Below are positions 1-6,837 of a stretch of 12,963 bases of DNA, piece by piece (positions within the stretch are counted from its first letter, which is position 1; every line of letters begins with the position of its first letter). The stretch comes from Desulfuromonadales bacterium C00003107. Lineage in GTDB: Bacteria; Desulfobacterota; Desulfuromonadia; Desulfuromonadales; Syntrophotaleaceae. Below the pieces are notes generated by a model. The model was not told the origin of the DNA. It saw nothing but the letters and a program-made list of their open reading frames with translations, and did no database searches. The DNA lies in the NCBI GenBank assembly GCA_001751225.1, contig MAXT01000116.1, forward strand, positions 1 through 12,963, read 5' to 3'. The position numbers and the translations under genes are program-made.

Positions 1-562
1 ATCTAATACAGGCAATTCCGACACAAGCGATGTGTTTGAGTTTAGCGACAGCTTGACCTTTCAAGCTGGACCTTCCATCCGCTGGAATCTGTTCAACTAC
101 GGCCGCATCAAAAACCAGGTTCGCATCGAAGATGCCCGACTTGAACAGTTATTAGTTAACTATCGCAATGTTGTACTGCAGGCGGCTCGTGAAGTTGAAG
201 ACGCCATGACCGGTTTTGCCAGGGCTGAGGAACAGGCTGACTTTCTGGGTAAAGGTGTAGCAGCAGCCAAGCGTGCTTCTGAACTGGCAATGATTCAGTA
301 TCGTGAAGGGGTCATCGACTACCAGCGGGTGCTCGACACCGATCGTTCTCTCACTGAGCAGCAAGACAATCATACCTCTACTCGTGGGGAGATAGCTCTT
401 AACCTAATCGCTCTGTACAAGGCCCTTGGTGGCGGATGGCAGATGCGACTAGGACAAAATTTTGTGCCGGAGCCGATGCAGCAGGAGATGAGCGAACGAA
501 CGGATTGGGGCCAACTACTTGAAAAAGGTAAGAAGCCTCTGTGGCGAGCGCCTGACTGGTAA
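1..562 (+). CDS. TolC/NodT-family outer membrane efflux protein, C-terminal part
   Basis: The reading frame is open from base 2, so the gene starts left of the window; 186 residues plus the stop are visible. TolC-family proteins form trimeric outer-membrane channels for RND-type or ABC-type export systems. What is seen is the second half-repeat: a beta-strand segment (GPSIRWNLFNYGR), then long amphipathic helices rich in Ala, Glu and Gln with the family pattern AREVEDAM, then YREGVIDYQRVLDTDRSL and the closing ALYKALGGGW. About 45 further polar residues follow that family end point, a modest C-terminal tail. A GTG at base 32 is in frame but is internal, because the same beta-strand segment continues upstream of it. 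The next gene on this strand is a broken pqiA-like gene, and PqiA proteins are also tied to envelope transport, so the two may have been one operon. The family call is firm; the substrate cannot be told. Confidence 0.9.
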   Translation, partial: SNTGNSDTSDVFEFSDSLTFQAGPSIRWNLFNYGRIKNQVRIEDARLEQLLVNYRNVVLQAAREVEDAMTGFARAEEQADFLGKGVAAAKRASELAMIQYREGVIDYQRVLDTDRSLTEQQDNHTSTRGEIALNLIALYKALGGGWQMRLGQNFVPEPMQQEMSERTDWGQLLEKGKKPLWRAPDW

Positions 563-698
563 GCTAATATTTATGAGAGTATCTGCGCAGAATGAAAAAA
601 TCCCTATTTTGGTGAAGCGCCTAGCCCCGTATTTATATTGGATAGACACAGAATACTTCCAAATGAGAAAGCTTGATTAACCGAGAGGTAAATCACCG
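563..698. other. Short gap between efflux gene and pqiA remnant
   Basis: This 136-base gap has no terminator-like hairpin, so read-through from the efflux gene into pqiA is possible. A 35-codon open frame (ATG at 573, stop TAA at 678-680) has no clear Shine-Dalgarno site and no recognisable motif, so I do not call it a gene. A weak promoter-like pair, TTGGTG at 609-614 and TATATT at 634-639, has a 19-base spacer, longer than ideal. A GAGAGG ribosome site at 683-688 serves the ATG at 699. Confidence 0.4.
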
Positions 699-1151
699 AT
701 GTCCGCCTTGATGGCATGCCACGGATGCGATCTTCTGACTCAGCCCCCCCTTCCACGGCGTGGAGCAGCGTACTGCCCACGTTGTGGCACGCTGCTCCTG
801 CGTTCCAAGCCAAACAGCATCGAACGATCTTTGGCGCTGGTTCTGGCCAGCATGGTCCTTTTTGCGGTCGCCATCAGCTTCCCTTTTCTGTCGATGAAAA
901 CCGGTGGTTTTGAACAACAGACCAACTTAATCACCGGCGTCAGGCTACTCTATCTGCAAGGGATGAACTTTTTGGCAACCGTAGTCCTGTTGACCTGCAT
1001 ACTTTTCCCATTGCTACAGATGGTCGGATTGCTCTATGTGCTATTGCCCTTTTTTCTGAAAAGGCGCGTGCCACGGTCTGTGAATATGTCTTACCTGTCA
1101 GCAGAACAATCGGTGCTGGCGCTTTTTTGCTTATTTTTTCAGCAGCAGTGA
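699..1151 (+). pseudogene. Truncated PqiA-like zinc-ribbon membrane protein
   Basis: PqiA/YebS-family proteins are inner-membrane proteins that work with MCE proteins (PqiB) in envelope lipid transport and stress tolerance. The visible N-terminus has the family's zinc ribbon, CHGC at residues 8-11 and CPRC at 26-29. A first membrane helix follows at about 42-64, then a second at about 92-119. Homology appears to stop at about residue 126 (near base 1076), just after LKRRVP. The remaining residues up to the stop are the antisense reading of the neighbouring receiver gene. A normal PqiA domain has four membrane helices, and many family members carry two such domains, so at least half is missing. 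The start at 699 is supported by GAGAGG ten bases upstream. No pqiB follows. This is most likely a non-functional remnant; an assembly chimera is the alternative. Confidence 0.7.
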
Positions 1152-1335
1152 TCCCATCCATAACCGGCATGCCAACATCCATCACAATCAATATTGACTT
1201 ATGAGACACGGCCTGTTCAACTGCCTGTTGTCCATTTTCCGCTTCAATAATGTCTGTAAACCCGTAACGTACCAACGCTTCTGCCACAAGCCGGCGATTC
1301 TCTTTCTTATCATCAACAACCAGTGCTTTTTTCAC
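940..1335 (-). pseudogene. Truncated CheY/DivK-like response regulator receiver
   Basis: A single receiver domain would relay a signal by accepting phosphate from a histidine kinase. The GTG start at 1335 is chosen because GGAGG lies eight bases upstream and the receiver strand KKALVVDD begins right after it. Counting from that start, the acidic pair is at residues 8-9, the phospho-acceptor Asp is at about 53 (IVMDVGMPVMDG), and the conserved Thr is at about 80 (PIVLLTG). The strand with the invariant Lys, and the last helix, are absent. From about base 1060-1080 onward the frame is simply antisense to the pqiA remnant and runs to 940 without receiver features. A protein of 131 residues could be made, but without the Lys it should not signal normally. 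No kinase adjoins it. It meets pqiA tail to tail. Confidence 0.7.
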
Positions 1336-1544
1336 GAAATCATTCCTCCAGCCTTTTTGCCTTAAGGTTGATAACAAACGTGCGAATCTTCGCTGGTGTC
1401 ATTTGCATATTCAATGCCGCGGTCCTCTGCGGCTCAAAAGCCGGAGCCTCGGAATCTTGCTCCGGGTAAACTTCCTCAAAAAAAGGCCCCTTGCATCAAG
1501 GGGCCTTAAACATCAGTATTTCAGATCTACGGTTCCAAGGGGGT
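1336..1544. other. Gap between receiver remnant and citrate synthase, with possible gene tail
   Basis: This 209-base stretch holds the citrate synthase terminator (1478-1507) and the receiver's ribosome site (1345-1349). On the - strand a 51-codon frame is open from 1495 and stops with TGA at 1340-1342, so its last codons overlap that ribosome site. That is the usual layout for the end of an upstream gene in an operon. It reads plausibly near its end (TPAKIRTFVINLKAKRLEE) but has no supported start and passes through the terminator. It may be the tail of a gene lost in the same event that cut the receiver, or it may be chance. Two further short inverted repeats (GCCGC/GCGGC and CCGGAG/CTCCGG, within about 1417-1466) have no assigned role. 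Confidence 0.3.
1478..1507 (-). terminator. Intrinsic terminator of citrate synthase gene
   Basis: A perfect 10-bp stem (arms 1483-1492 and 1498-1507, AAGGCCCCTT/AAGGGGCCTT) with a 5-base loop is followed on the - strand by a run of seven T (complement of 1478-1484). It lies 38 bases past the citrate synthase stop, as expected for its transcript end. Confidence 0.9.
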
Positions 1545-2849
1545 TCAACCGTTTTTAGCGGCCTCTTCAAGCATTTCCAGGGTAACCGACTTGGGACGCT
1601 CTAAGGGGTATCCGAGAGCTCGGTCCCAGGTGATATTGGCCAGCACTCCAATGGCGCGACCGACGGCAAAGAGTACGGTATAAAAATCGTATTCGGTAAC
1701 CCCGTAGTGCCATTGGATTACCCCGGACTGGGCATCGACGTTGGGCCAGGGATTGCGGGCCTTGCCATGTTCCATTAGAATCTTGGGCGCCACTCGATAA
1801 ATCATCTGTACCAGTTGAAACATGGGATCTTCGGGCAGGTGCTTTTCGCAAAAGGTCATCTGGGCGGTAAAACGTGGGTCGGTTTTACGCAGTACGGCAT
1901 GGCCGTAGCCGGGAATGACCTGACCGCTGTTCAGGGTCTGCCAGAGGAACTCGGTCAATTCAGCCTCGGTGGGCAACTGGCCGCCAAGCTTTTCCATGAC
2001 CCCCTGAATCCAGCGCAACACCTCTTGGTTGGCCAGGCCATGCAGGGGACCGGACAAACCATTGATGCCAGCGGAAAAGCTATAATAGGCATCTGCCAGA
2101 GCCGAGGCCACGAGGCGAGTCGTATGGGCCGAGACATTACCCGATTCGTGGTCCGAATGAAGGATGAAATACATCCGCGCCAGATCGTCATAAGGGGCCT
2201 CGATGCCCATCATATGAGCAAAGTTTCCGCCCAGGTCAAGGTTTGCATCGGGAGCAATTGGCGAATCATCGCGATATTTGAGACGATAGATAAAAGCAGC
2301 AACACCCGGTAGCTTGGCAAGTAGATCACAGGAATCTTCGTACATGGGGTCCCAATAATCCATCTTGCTCATGCCCTCATTATAACGCCGGGCAAAATTC
2401 GACTCTCCCTGCATGGAAACAACGGCTGCCGATAGCATAGCCATGGGATGAAGATCACGCGGCATAGCCCGCAAGGCATCAAATACATACTGAGGAATCT
2501 GCTGCCGGCGCTGAAAATCGGCCACGACTTCAAGGGTCTGTTGCTCAGTTGGTACCTCTCCGGTCAGCAGGTAATACCAGAAACCTTCGACGTAGGGATA
2601 AGCGGAACCGGGCGCTTTGGGCAAGGCTGCAAAGGTCTCTGGAATGGTACGGCCACGAAAGCGCACCCCTTCTTCAGGATCAAGGTGGGAGATATCGGTA
2701 ACCAGACATTTGATACCTCTAGCACCGCCGATAACCTGACCGATGGTGACCTTATCAAACAAAACATTGCCGTGTTCTTTTTGTAACTGTTTGACCCGTG
2801 GTCGCTGTTCAAGTATTTTTTTATGGAGAATATCTTTCAGACCTGCCAT
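1545..2849 (-). CDS. gltA: Citrate synthase, eukaryote-like type
   Basis: It condenses acetyl-CoA with oxaloacetate to citrate, the entry step of the TCA cycle in the cytoplasm. The 434-residue protein carries the catalytic set of the pig-heart type almost at the pig numbering: His270 in GPLHGLANQ, His317 in GYGHAVLRKTDPR and Asp372 in VDAQSGV, plus the HSDHESGNVSAHT segment at 231-243. The N-terminal stretch (KEHGNVLFDKVTIGQVIGG, then VRFRGRTIPE) and the wide spacing match the mitochondrial-like enzyme known from Geobacteraceae rather than the hexameric E. coli GltA. The ATG at 2849 is supported by GGAG eight bases upstream. The gene stands alone, with its own promoter (2974-3002) and terminator (1478-1507). 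In metal-reducing deltaproteobacteria this enzyme supports acetate oxidation; that role here is inference. No inserted or missing segment is seen. Confidence 0.97.
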   Translation of the reverse strand: MAGLKDILHKKILEQRPRVKQLQKEHGNVLFDKVTIGQVIGGARGIKCLVTDISHLDPEEGVRFRGRTIPETFAALPKAPGSAYPYVEGFWYYLLTGEVPTEQQTLEVVADFQRRQQIPQYVFDALRAMPRDLHPMAMLSAAVVSMQGESNFARRYNEGMSKMDYWDPMYEDSCDLLAKLPGVAAFIYRLKYRDDSPIAPDANLDLGGNFAHMMGIEAPYDDLARMYFILHSDHESGNVSAHTTRLVASALADAYYSFSAGINGLSGPLHGLANQEVLRWIQGVMEKLGGQLPTEAELTEFLWQTLNSGQVIPGYGHAVLRKTDPRFTAQMTFCEKHLPEDPMFQLVQMIYRVAPKILMEHGKARNPWPNVDAQSGVIQWHYGVTEYDFYTVLFAVGRAIGVLANITWDRALGYPLERPKSVTLEMLEEAAKNG

Positions 2850-2954
2850 CGTTGTTCTCCTTCATCAAAAACCGGCCGTCTGGAAACCGCGAATACGTGG
2901 ATTTTCAAGCCGTATATATAAATGGTAATTCCTGGCGGTGCAATAGGCCTATCG

Positions 2955-3020
2955 TTTACTTAGTCTTGATAACAATATACTGAAAATACTACTTTTTTAC
3001 AACTTCCAGAGCTAAGTAAA
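2955..3020. promoter_or_regulatory. 9-bp inverted repeat flanking the gltA promoter
   Basis: TTTACTTAG at 2955-2963 and its exact reverse complement CTAAGTAAA at 3012-3020 bracket the predicted -35/-10 pair, with 48 bases between the arms. The downstream arm lies at about +5 to +13 of the predicted transcript and the upstream arm just above the -35. This is a plausible layout for paired repressor or activator sites. The same 9-mer occurs at 10530-10538 in the rpsF promoter region. Confidence 0.45.
2974..3002 (-). promoter_or_regulatory. Predicted sigma70 promoter of gltA
   Basis: On the - strand TTGTAA (complement of 2997-3002) and TATATT (complement of 2974-2979) are 17 bases apart. The -10 matches the consensus in five of six bases and the -35 in four of six. 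Transcription would begin near 2967, giving a leader of about 118 bases before the ATG at 2849. The site is inferred from sequence only. Confidence 0.6.
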
Positions 3021-3119
3021 TACCTATACCTTGCTTTATGTCCTGCTGCTTTTTCATTCCCCTTCGGCCCTTGGCCGTGCTAAGTTGCATATTTTTTATG
3101 CAGAAACTGATTTAATTTT

Positions 3120-4094
3120 ATGCACATTGGTTCTCTTTACTTAAAAAACAATATCCTACTGGCCCCGTTGGCCGGCATCACAGACCTGCCTTATCGCCTG
3201 ATTATGCGGCGTTACGGCATTGGTCTAGCTTTCACTGAAATGGTCAGCGCCAACGGCTTGATTCGTGCAGGACGCAATAGTGAAGCGCTGCTGCTTAGCA
3301 CAGAGGAAGATCATCCCCTGGGAATTCAACTTTTTGGTGATGACCCCCAGGTACTCGCCAAGGCAGCGGCCCAGGTCGAAGAACGTGGCGAATTGATTGA
3401 CCTAAACCTCGGTTGTCCGGTCAAAAAGGTGGTCCGCTCCGGAGCCGGCAGCGCCTTATTGCAAGACCCTGCCAAGGTAGCGCAAGTTGTTGCGGCTGTA
3501 CGGCGTGCCACAAGCCGGCCACTCACGGTAAAACTGAGATCCGGTTGGGACAGCGCATCGATTAACTATCTAGAAGTTGGCCGTATTGCAGAGGCAGAGG
3601 GGGCTGACGCCCTGACCCTGCATCCTCGCACCCGCAGCCAAGCTTTTACAGGGCGAGCCGACTGGAGCCATATTGCAAAGCTCAAGCAAGCGGTGTCCGT
3701 GCCAGTGATCGGCAGCGGCGATATCGCCAGCGCCGAGGACGCGTCGGCCATGCTCACCGAAACGGGTTGCGACGGGGTGATGCTGGGCCGTGGCTGCTAC
3801 GGCAACCCCTGGCTGGTTAGCTCTATTCTGGCAAGACAGGAGGGGCAGCCCTTCCCTGCCCCCGCTCCATTACAACGTCTTGAAGCGGTACTGAGCCACT
3901 TTGAATTGTTCGTCTGCCACTTTGGAGAGCACAAAGCCCTTTTCGACATGCGCAAACACCTTTGTTGGTATTCACGGGGGTTGCCCAAAGCTGCCGCTTT
4001 CCGCACCCTGATCAACGGAACCCGCTCTTTTACCGAGCTACAGCAAGCAACGAAAGACTTCTTTCAGGCGGCTGTAGACCTCGTGGAGAATTAA
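3120..4094 (+). CDS. dusB: tRNA-dihydrouridine synthase (DusB/NifR3 family)
   Basis: Dus enzymes use FMN and NADPH to reduce specific uridines in the D-loop of tRNA. The 324-residue protein has the FMN-barrel start LAPLAGITDLPYR (14-26), the catalytic cysteine Cys99 in LNLGCPVKKVVRSGAG, Lys138 in VKLRSGWD, His168 in LTLHPRTRSQAFTG, and the phosphate-binding strands IGSGDI (197-202) and VMLGRGCYGNPWL (220-232). Length and C-terminal helical domain fit DusB. An in-frame TGA at 3108-3110 excludes a longer protein, and the family N-terminus starts at this ATG, so 3120 is the start. There is, however, no Shine-Dalgarno site upstream. It is the first gene of a cluster with a histidine kinase (4 bases on) and an NtrC regulator. 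Alphaproteobacteria carry the same order as nifR3-ntrB-ntrC. The DusB rather than DusA/C subtype is likely but rests on these motifs. Confidence 0.93.
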   Translation: MHIGSLYLKNNILLAPLAGITDLPYRLIMRRYGIGLAFTEMVSANGLIRAGRNSEALLLSTEEDHPLGIQLFGDDPQVLAKAAAQVEERGELIDLNLGCPVKKVVRSGAGSALLQDPAKVAQVVAAVRRATSRPLTVKLRSGWDSASINYLEVGRIAEAEGADALTLHPRTRSQAFTGRADWSHIAKLKQAVSVPVIGSGDIASAEDASAMLTETGCDGVMLGRGCYGNPWLVSSILARQEGQPFPAPAPLQRLEAVLSHFELFVCHFGEHKALFDMRKHLCWYSRGLPKAAAFRTLINGTRSFTELQQATKDFFQAAVDLVEN

Positions 4095-4098
4095 CACC

Positions 4099-5220
4099 AT
4101 GGCCGATATTCCCAAAGATGCCGCCCTCTACCTGCGGGTACTGGAGAATATGGAAGAAGCGGTCATCGCTATTGATCGTCACGGGAAAATTGTCCTCTAC
4201 AACCCCGCTGCTCAAATCTGCACAGGGCTGTCGGAAAAACAAGCACTCGGCAAACCTTATCAGACCCTGTTTAAAAAACAGGGTAAACTCCTCGAATTGG
4301 TCGATACGGCACTGGTAGAAAGCCGCTCCCTATTCAGCCATGAGGACCTGATGCTGGTGCGCTCCACCGGGACCCCTCTACCGGTGCGGATTTCCCTATC
4401 CCCCAATTTTGACCAGCACGGCGATCCCGACGGCGTCATTCTGATGCTACGGGATCTCACCCAGGTGCGCGAACTGCAAGAAGCCATCCGTCGCTCGGAA
4501 AAGCTCTCAATGCTGGGCACCCTTGCCGCAGGCCTGGCCCATGAGATCAAGAATCCTCTGGGGGGCATCAAAGGTGCGGCACAACTGCTCAATATGGAAC
4601 TGTCGCCAGAGAGCACCCTGAAAGAGTATACTTCGGTCATGACCCGCGAAGTGGACCGGGTCAACGATCTTATTGAAAACCTGCTCGATCTGGCGCGGCC
4701 GCCTTCACCACGCCTGGGCGCGGTGAATCTCGGCCGGTTGCTGTCCGATATCGTTTTATTGCAAAAGGAGAGTCAGCGCCCCAAGGAGGTCGAATTCCAG
4801 CTGCTTCTTGACCCGAGCATTCCACCCATTCGCTCCGACGAAAAATTACTGATCAGACTGTTTCTCAACCTGATCAAAAATGCCGCTGAAGCCGTCGACC
4901 AGGGCGGCCAGGTTATTATCTGCAGTCGCATTGCCTCTCAGTTTCGCTACAATAAGCCCGGTGAAAAACCTGTGCCGCTGGTGGTGATTGAAGTTAAAGA
5001 CAACGGCCCCGGCATCACGCCGGAGCATATGGAGCATATGTTTACCCCTTTTTATACTACCAAAGACCGTGGCACCGGCCTTGGTCTCGCCATCTGCCAG
5101 AAGATCGTCAGCGATCACGGCGGCTTTCTCAAGGTAGAGAGTCAACCCGGAGAAGGAACGCAGTTCTCCGTTTCACTCCCCATGCTGCGCCCCAAAACCA
5201 ATCCGGCGGTCACACCCTAA
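4099..5220 (+). CDS. ntrB: PAS-domain sensor histidine kinase, NtrB-like
   Basis: This 373-residue kinase probably phosphorylates the NtrC-family regulator encoded next to it. It has a PAS domain at about 10-122 (LENMEEAVIAIDRHGKIVL...), then the dimerisation/phospho-acceptor helix with His148 in LAHEIKNPLGGIKGAAQLL. The ATP-binding domain follows: N-box NLIKNAAEA with Asn261, G1 box DNGPGI (301-306), the F box TPFYTTKD (316-323) and G2 box GTGLGL (325-330). There is no signal peptide or membrane helix, so it should be cytoplasmic, as NtrB (GlnL) is. The HEIKNPLGGIKGAAQLL box is typical of NtrB. The gene starts 4 bases after dusB with GTGGAG upstream, and is probably co-transcribed. Desulfuromonadales have many NtrB/NtrC-like pairs and no glnA or glnB is in the window, so a nitrogen role is likely but not proven. 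Confidence 0.85.
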   Translation: MADIPKDAALYLRVLENMEEAVIAIDRHGKIVLYNPAAQICTGLSEKQALGKPYQTLFKKQGKLLELVDTALVESRSLFSHEDLMLVRSTGTPLPVRISLSPNFDQHGDPDGVILMLRDLTQVRELQEAIRRSEKLSMLGTLAAGLAHEIKNPLGGIKGAAQLLNMELSPESTLKEYTSVMTREVDRVNDLIENLLDLARPPSPRLGAVNLGRLLSDIVLLQKESQRPKEVEFQLLLDPSIPPIRSDEKLLIRLFLNLIKNAAEAVDQGGQVIICSRIASQFRYNKPGEKPVPLVVIEVKDNGPGITPEHMEHMFTPFYTTKDRGTGLGLAICQKIVSDHGGFLKVESQPGEGTQFSVSLPMLRPKTNPAVTP

Positions 5221-5276
5221 TGGACGACGGGCTTTCCCCTTTGTCCCTTGAAGTTTTCTGAGAAAGGCTTACCTCC

Positions 5277-6710
5277 ATGTCCATCCAGCGAATTCTGGTA
5301 GCGGATGACGAACAGAGTATCTCCTGGGTTCTAGCCAAGGCTTTGACCAAAAAAGGATTTACCGTCGATACGGTGGCCGACGGCACCGCGGCGAAAGCAC
5401 AGGTTGAAAGGAACGCCTACGACATGGCGATCCTCGACATTAAAATGCCAGGGATTTCCGGCTTGGACCTACTCAGCGAATTTCGCGAGCTACGCCCGGA
5501 GATGATGGTCATCATCATGACCGCCGAATCGACCATGAAGAATGCCGTCGAGGCCATGCGTCTGGGCGCCTATGACTACCTCACCAAGCCCTTTGATCTG
5601 GATGCCCTCGATGCCATCATCCTCAAAGCGCAAAACGCCTCTTCAGCCACCTCAGAAATTAAACGCCTTAAGAACGAAATAAAGGACCATTACCACCTCG
5701 ACCGGGCGATCATCGGCAAGAGCCAACCGATGCAAGACATCTACAAGGTTCTTGGCCGAGTAGCGCCCACTGATGTCACTGTGCTTGTCACCGGTGAAAG
5801 CGGCACCGGCAAAGAATTGGTGGCGCGGGCTATTCACTACAACAGCCCCCGCCTGGGCAAAGCCTTTCTTGCCCTGAACTGCGCGGCCATCCCCAGCGAA
5901 CTGCTCGAAAGTGAATTGTTCGGATACGAAAAGGGGGCCTTCACCGGAGCCAATGAACGGAAAATCGGTAAATTCGAGCAGGCCAGCGGAGGCACCCTGT
6001 TCCTCGACGAAATCGGGGATATGCCTCTTGACTTGCAAGCCAAGTTGCTTCGGGTTTTGCAAGAAAAGGAAATCACCCGCACCGGTGGCAATACCTCTAT
6101 TTCTGTCGACGTACGCATCGTCGCCGCCACCAATCAGAACTTGGAAGAGCAGGTCAGCAGCCGACAATTCCGTGAGGATCTCTACTACCGCCTCAATGTG
6201 GTACCGATCAACATTCCCCCCTTGCGCGAACGGCGCAGCGACATCCCGCTGCTGGTCGACTATTTTATCCCGCGCACTCAGCAAGAGCTCAACGTGCAGA
6301 CCCAAGGCTGCACCAAAGAAGCTATGGAGCTGCTCATGCGCCACGACTGGCCGGGCAACATCCGAGAATTGGAAAACAGCCTGCGCAGAGCGTCCCTGCT
6401 TTCCGCTGACGCCCTGTTGACTCCGGAGGATTTTCCCGGACTGCAGCCTCAAGGGGCGACGGCAGAAGTCGATGAATCGCTGGAAGCCCTGATCGCCAAA
6501 AAATTGCGCAGCAGCTTTGCCCAGATGGATGTACAGGAGTTGGACAACCTGTACGAAATGGTTATGCATCAGATGGAACGGCCGCTAATCAAGATCATCC
6601 TGGAAAAGACCCGCTCCAATCAGGTGCGTGCTTCGGAAATCCTCGGCATCAACCGTAATACCCTGCGCAAAAAGATCCAGACCCTAGACATTGATATCAA
6701 AAATGTCTGA
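5277..6710 (+). CDS. ntrC: NtrC-family sigma54-dependent response regulator
   Basis: It is a transcription activator that, once phosphorylated, forms AAA+ rings and opens sigma54 promoters. The 477 residues show a receiver (1-120: acidic pair Asp10/Asp11, phospho-acceptor Asp54 in LDIKMPG, Thr82, Lys104). An AAA+ domain follows with Walker A GESGTGKE (173-180), the sigma54-contacting GAFTGA loop (220-225), Walker B LFLDEI (241-246), and GNIRELEN (360-367) in sensor II. A C-terminal Fis-type helix-turn-helix sits at about 435-470 (ASEILGINRNTLRKKIQ). All key residues are intact. The length and the receiver start LVADDEQSISWVL fit NtrC (469 residues in E. coli) better than other branches. An AGAAAGG ribosome site lies just before the ATG, 56 bases after the kinase stop. 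The cluster ends at the terminator 46 bases on. Confidence 0.88.
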   Translation: MSIQRILVADDEQSISWVLAKALTKKGFTVDTVADGTAAKAQVERNAYDMAILDIKMPGISGLDLLSEFRELRPEMMVIIMTAESTMKNAVEAMRLGAYDYLTKPFDLDALDAIILKAQNASSATSEIKRLKNEIKDHYHLDRAIIGKSQPMQDIYKVLGRVAPTDVTVLVTGESGTGKELVARAIHYNSPRLGKAFLALNCAAIPSELLESELFGYEKGAFTGANERKIGKFEQASGGTLFLDEIGDMPLDLQAKLLRVLQEKEITRTGGNTSISVDVRIVAATNQNLEEQVSSRQFREDLYYRLNVVPINIPPLRERRSDIPLLVDYFIPRTQQELNVQTQGCTKEAMELLMRHDWPGNIRELENSLRRASLLSADALLTPEDFPGLQPQGATAEVDESLEALIAKKLRSSFAQMDVQELDNLYEMVMHQMERPLIKIILEKTRSNQVRASEILGINRNTLRKKIQTLDIDIKNV

Positions 6711-6756
6711 TTCAAGTAACCGATAACCCCTTCTGTTTATTCTATGAGGGTGCCAA

Positions 6757-6797
6757 AAAAAGTCCCCCAACCCTAAAGGGTTGGGGGACTTTTTATT
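6757..6797. terminator. Strong bidirectional terminator between ntrC and dnaB
   Basis: The arms at 6757-6773 and 6778-6794 form a 17-bp perfect stem (core AGTCCCCCAACCC/GGGTTGGGGGACT) with loop TAAA. A T run follows on the + strand (TTTTTATT) and a run of seven T follows on the - strand (complement of 6755-6761). It can end the ntrC transcript (stop 6710) and the convergent dnaB transcript (stop 6838). Confidence 0.93.
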
Positions 6798-6837
6798 AGA
6801 TCGTGCGTCACCATCAGGCCACCAAGCAAACCAGGAA

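Larger units (their letters stand above)
2850..3119. other. Divergent intergenic region between gltA and dusB
   Basis: This is the longest gap in the window (270 bases), AT-rich, with gltA leaving leftward and dusB rightward. It holds the gltA ribosome site (GGAG near 2858-2861), the gltA promoter and the 9-bp inverted repeat. On the dusB side there is a GCATA/TATGC inverted repeat at 3087-3101 and an extended -10-like TGATTTAAT at 3108-3116. The latter would start RNA inside the dusB start codon, so it is doubtful. I see no conserved RNA or gene in it. Confidence 0.5.

Noticed and set aside
573..680. 35-codon open frame between the efflux gene and pqiA
   Set aside because: It has no Shine-Dalgarno site and no motif; its length is within chance.
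1815..2312. 165-codon open frame on the + strand opposite gltA
   Set aside because: It is a shadow of citrate synthase, covering the catalytic region in antisense with no independent support.
3071..3090. Sigma54-like GG...GC elements (TTGGCC and TTGCAT) upstream of dusB
   Set aside because: The GG and GC pairs are 12 bases apart, not the required 10, so a -24/-12 promoter is not supported.
5023..5040. Exact tandem 9-mer GAGCATATG in the kinase gene
   Set aside because: It encodes EHMEHM, which aligns with the usual PEHMERIF-type segment of NtrB kinases without a length change, so it is not a recent duplication.
5652..6569. 305-codon open frame on the - strand opposite ntrC
   Set aside because: It mirrors the AAA+ and central region of NtrC; the composition is that of an antisense frame and no family motif is visible.
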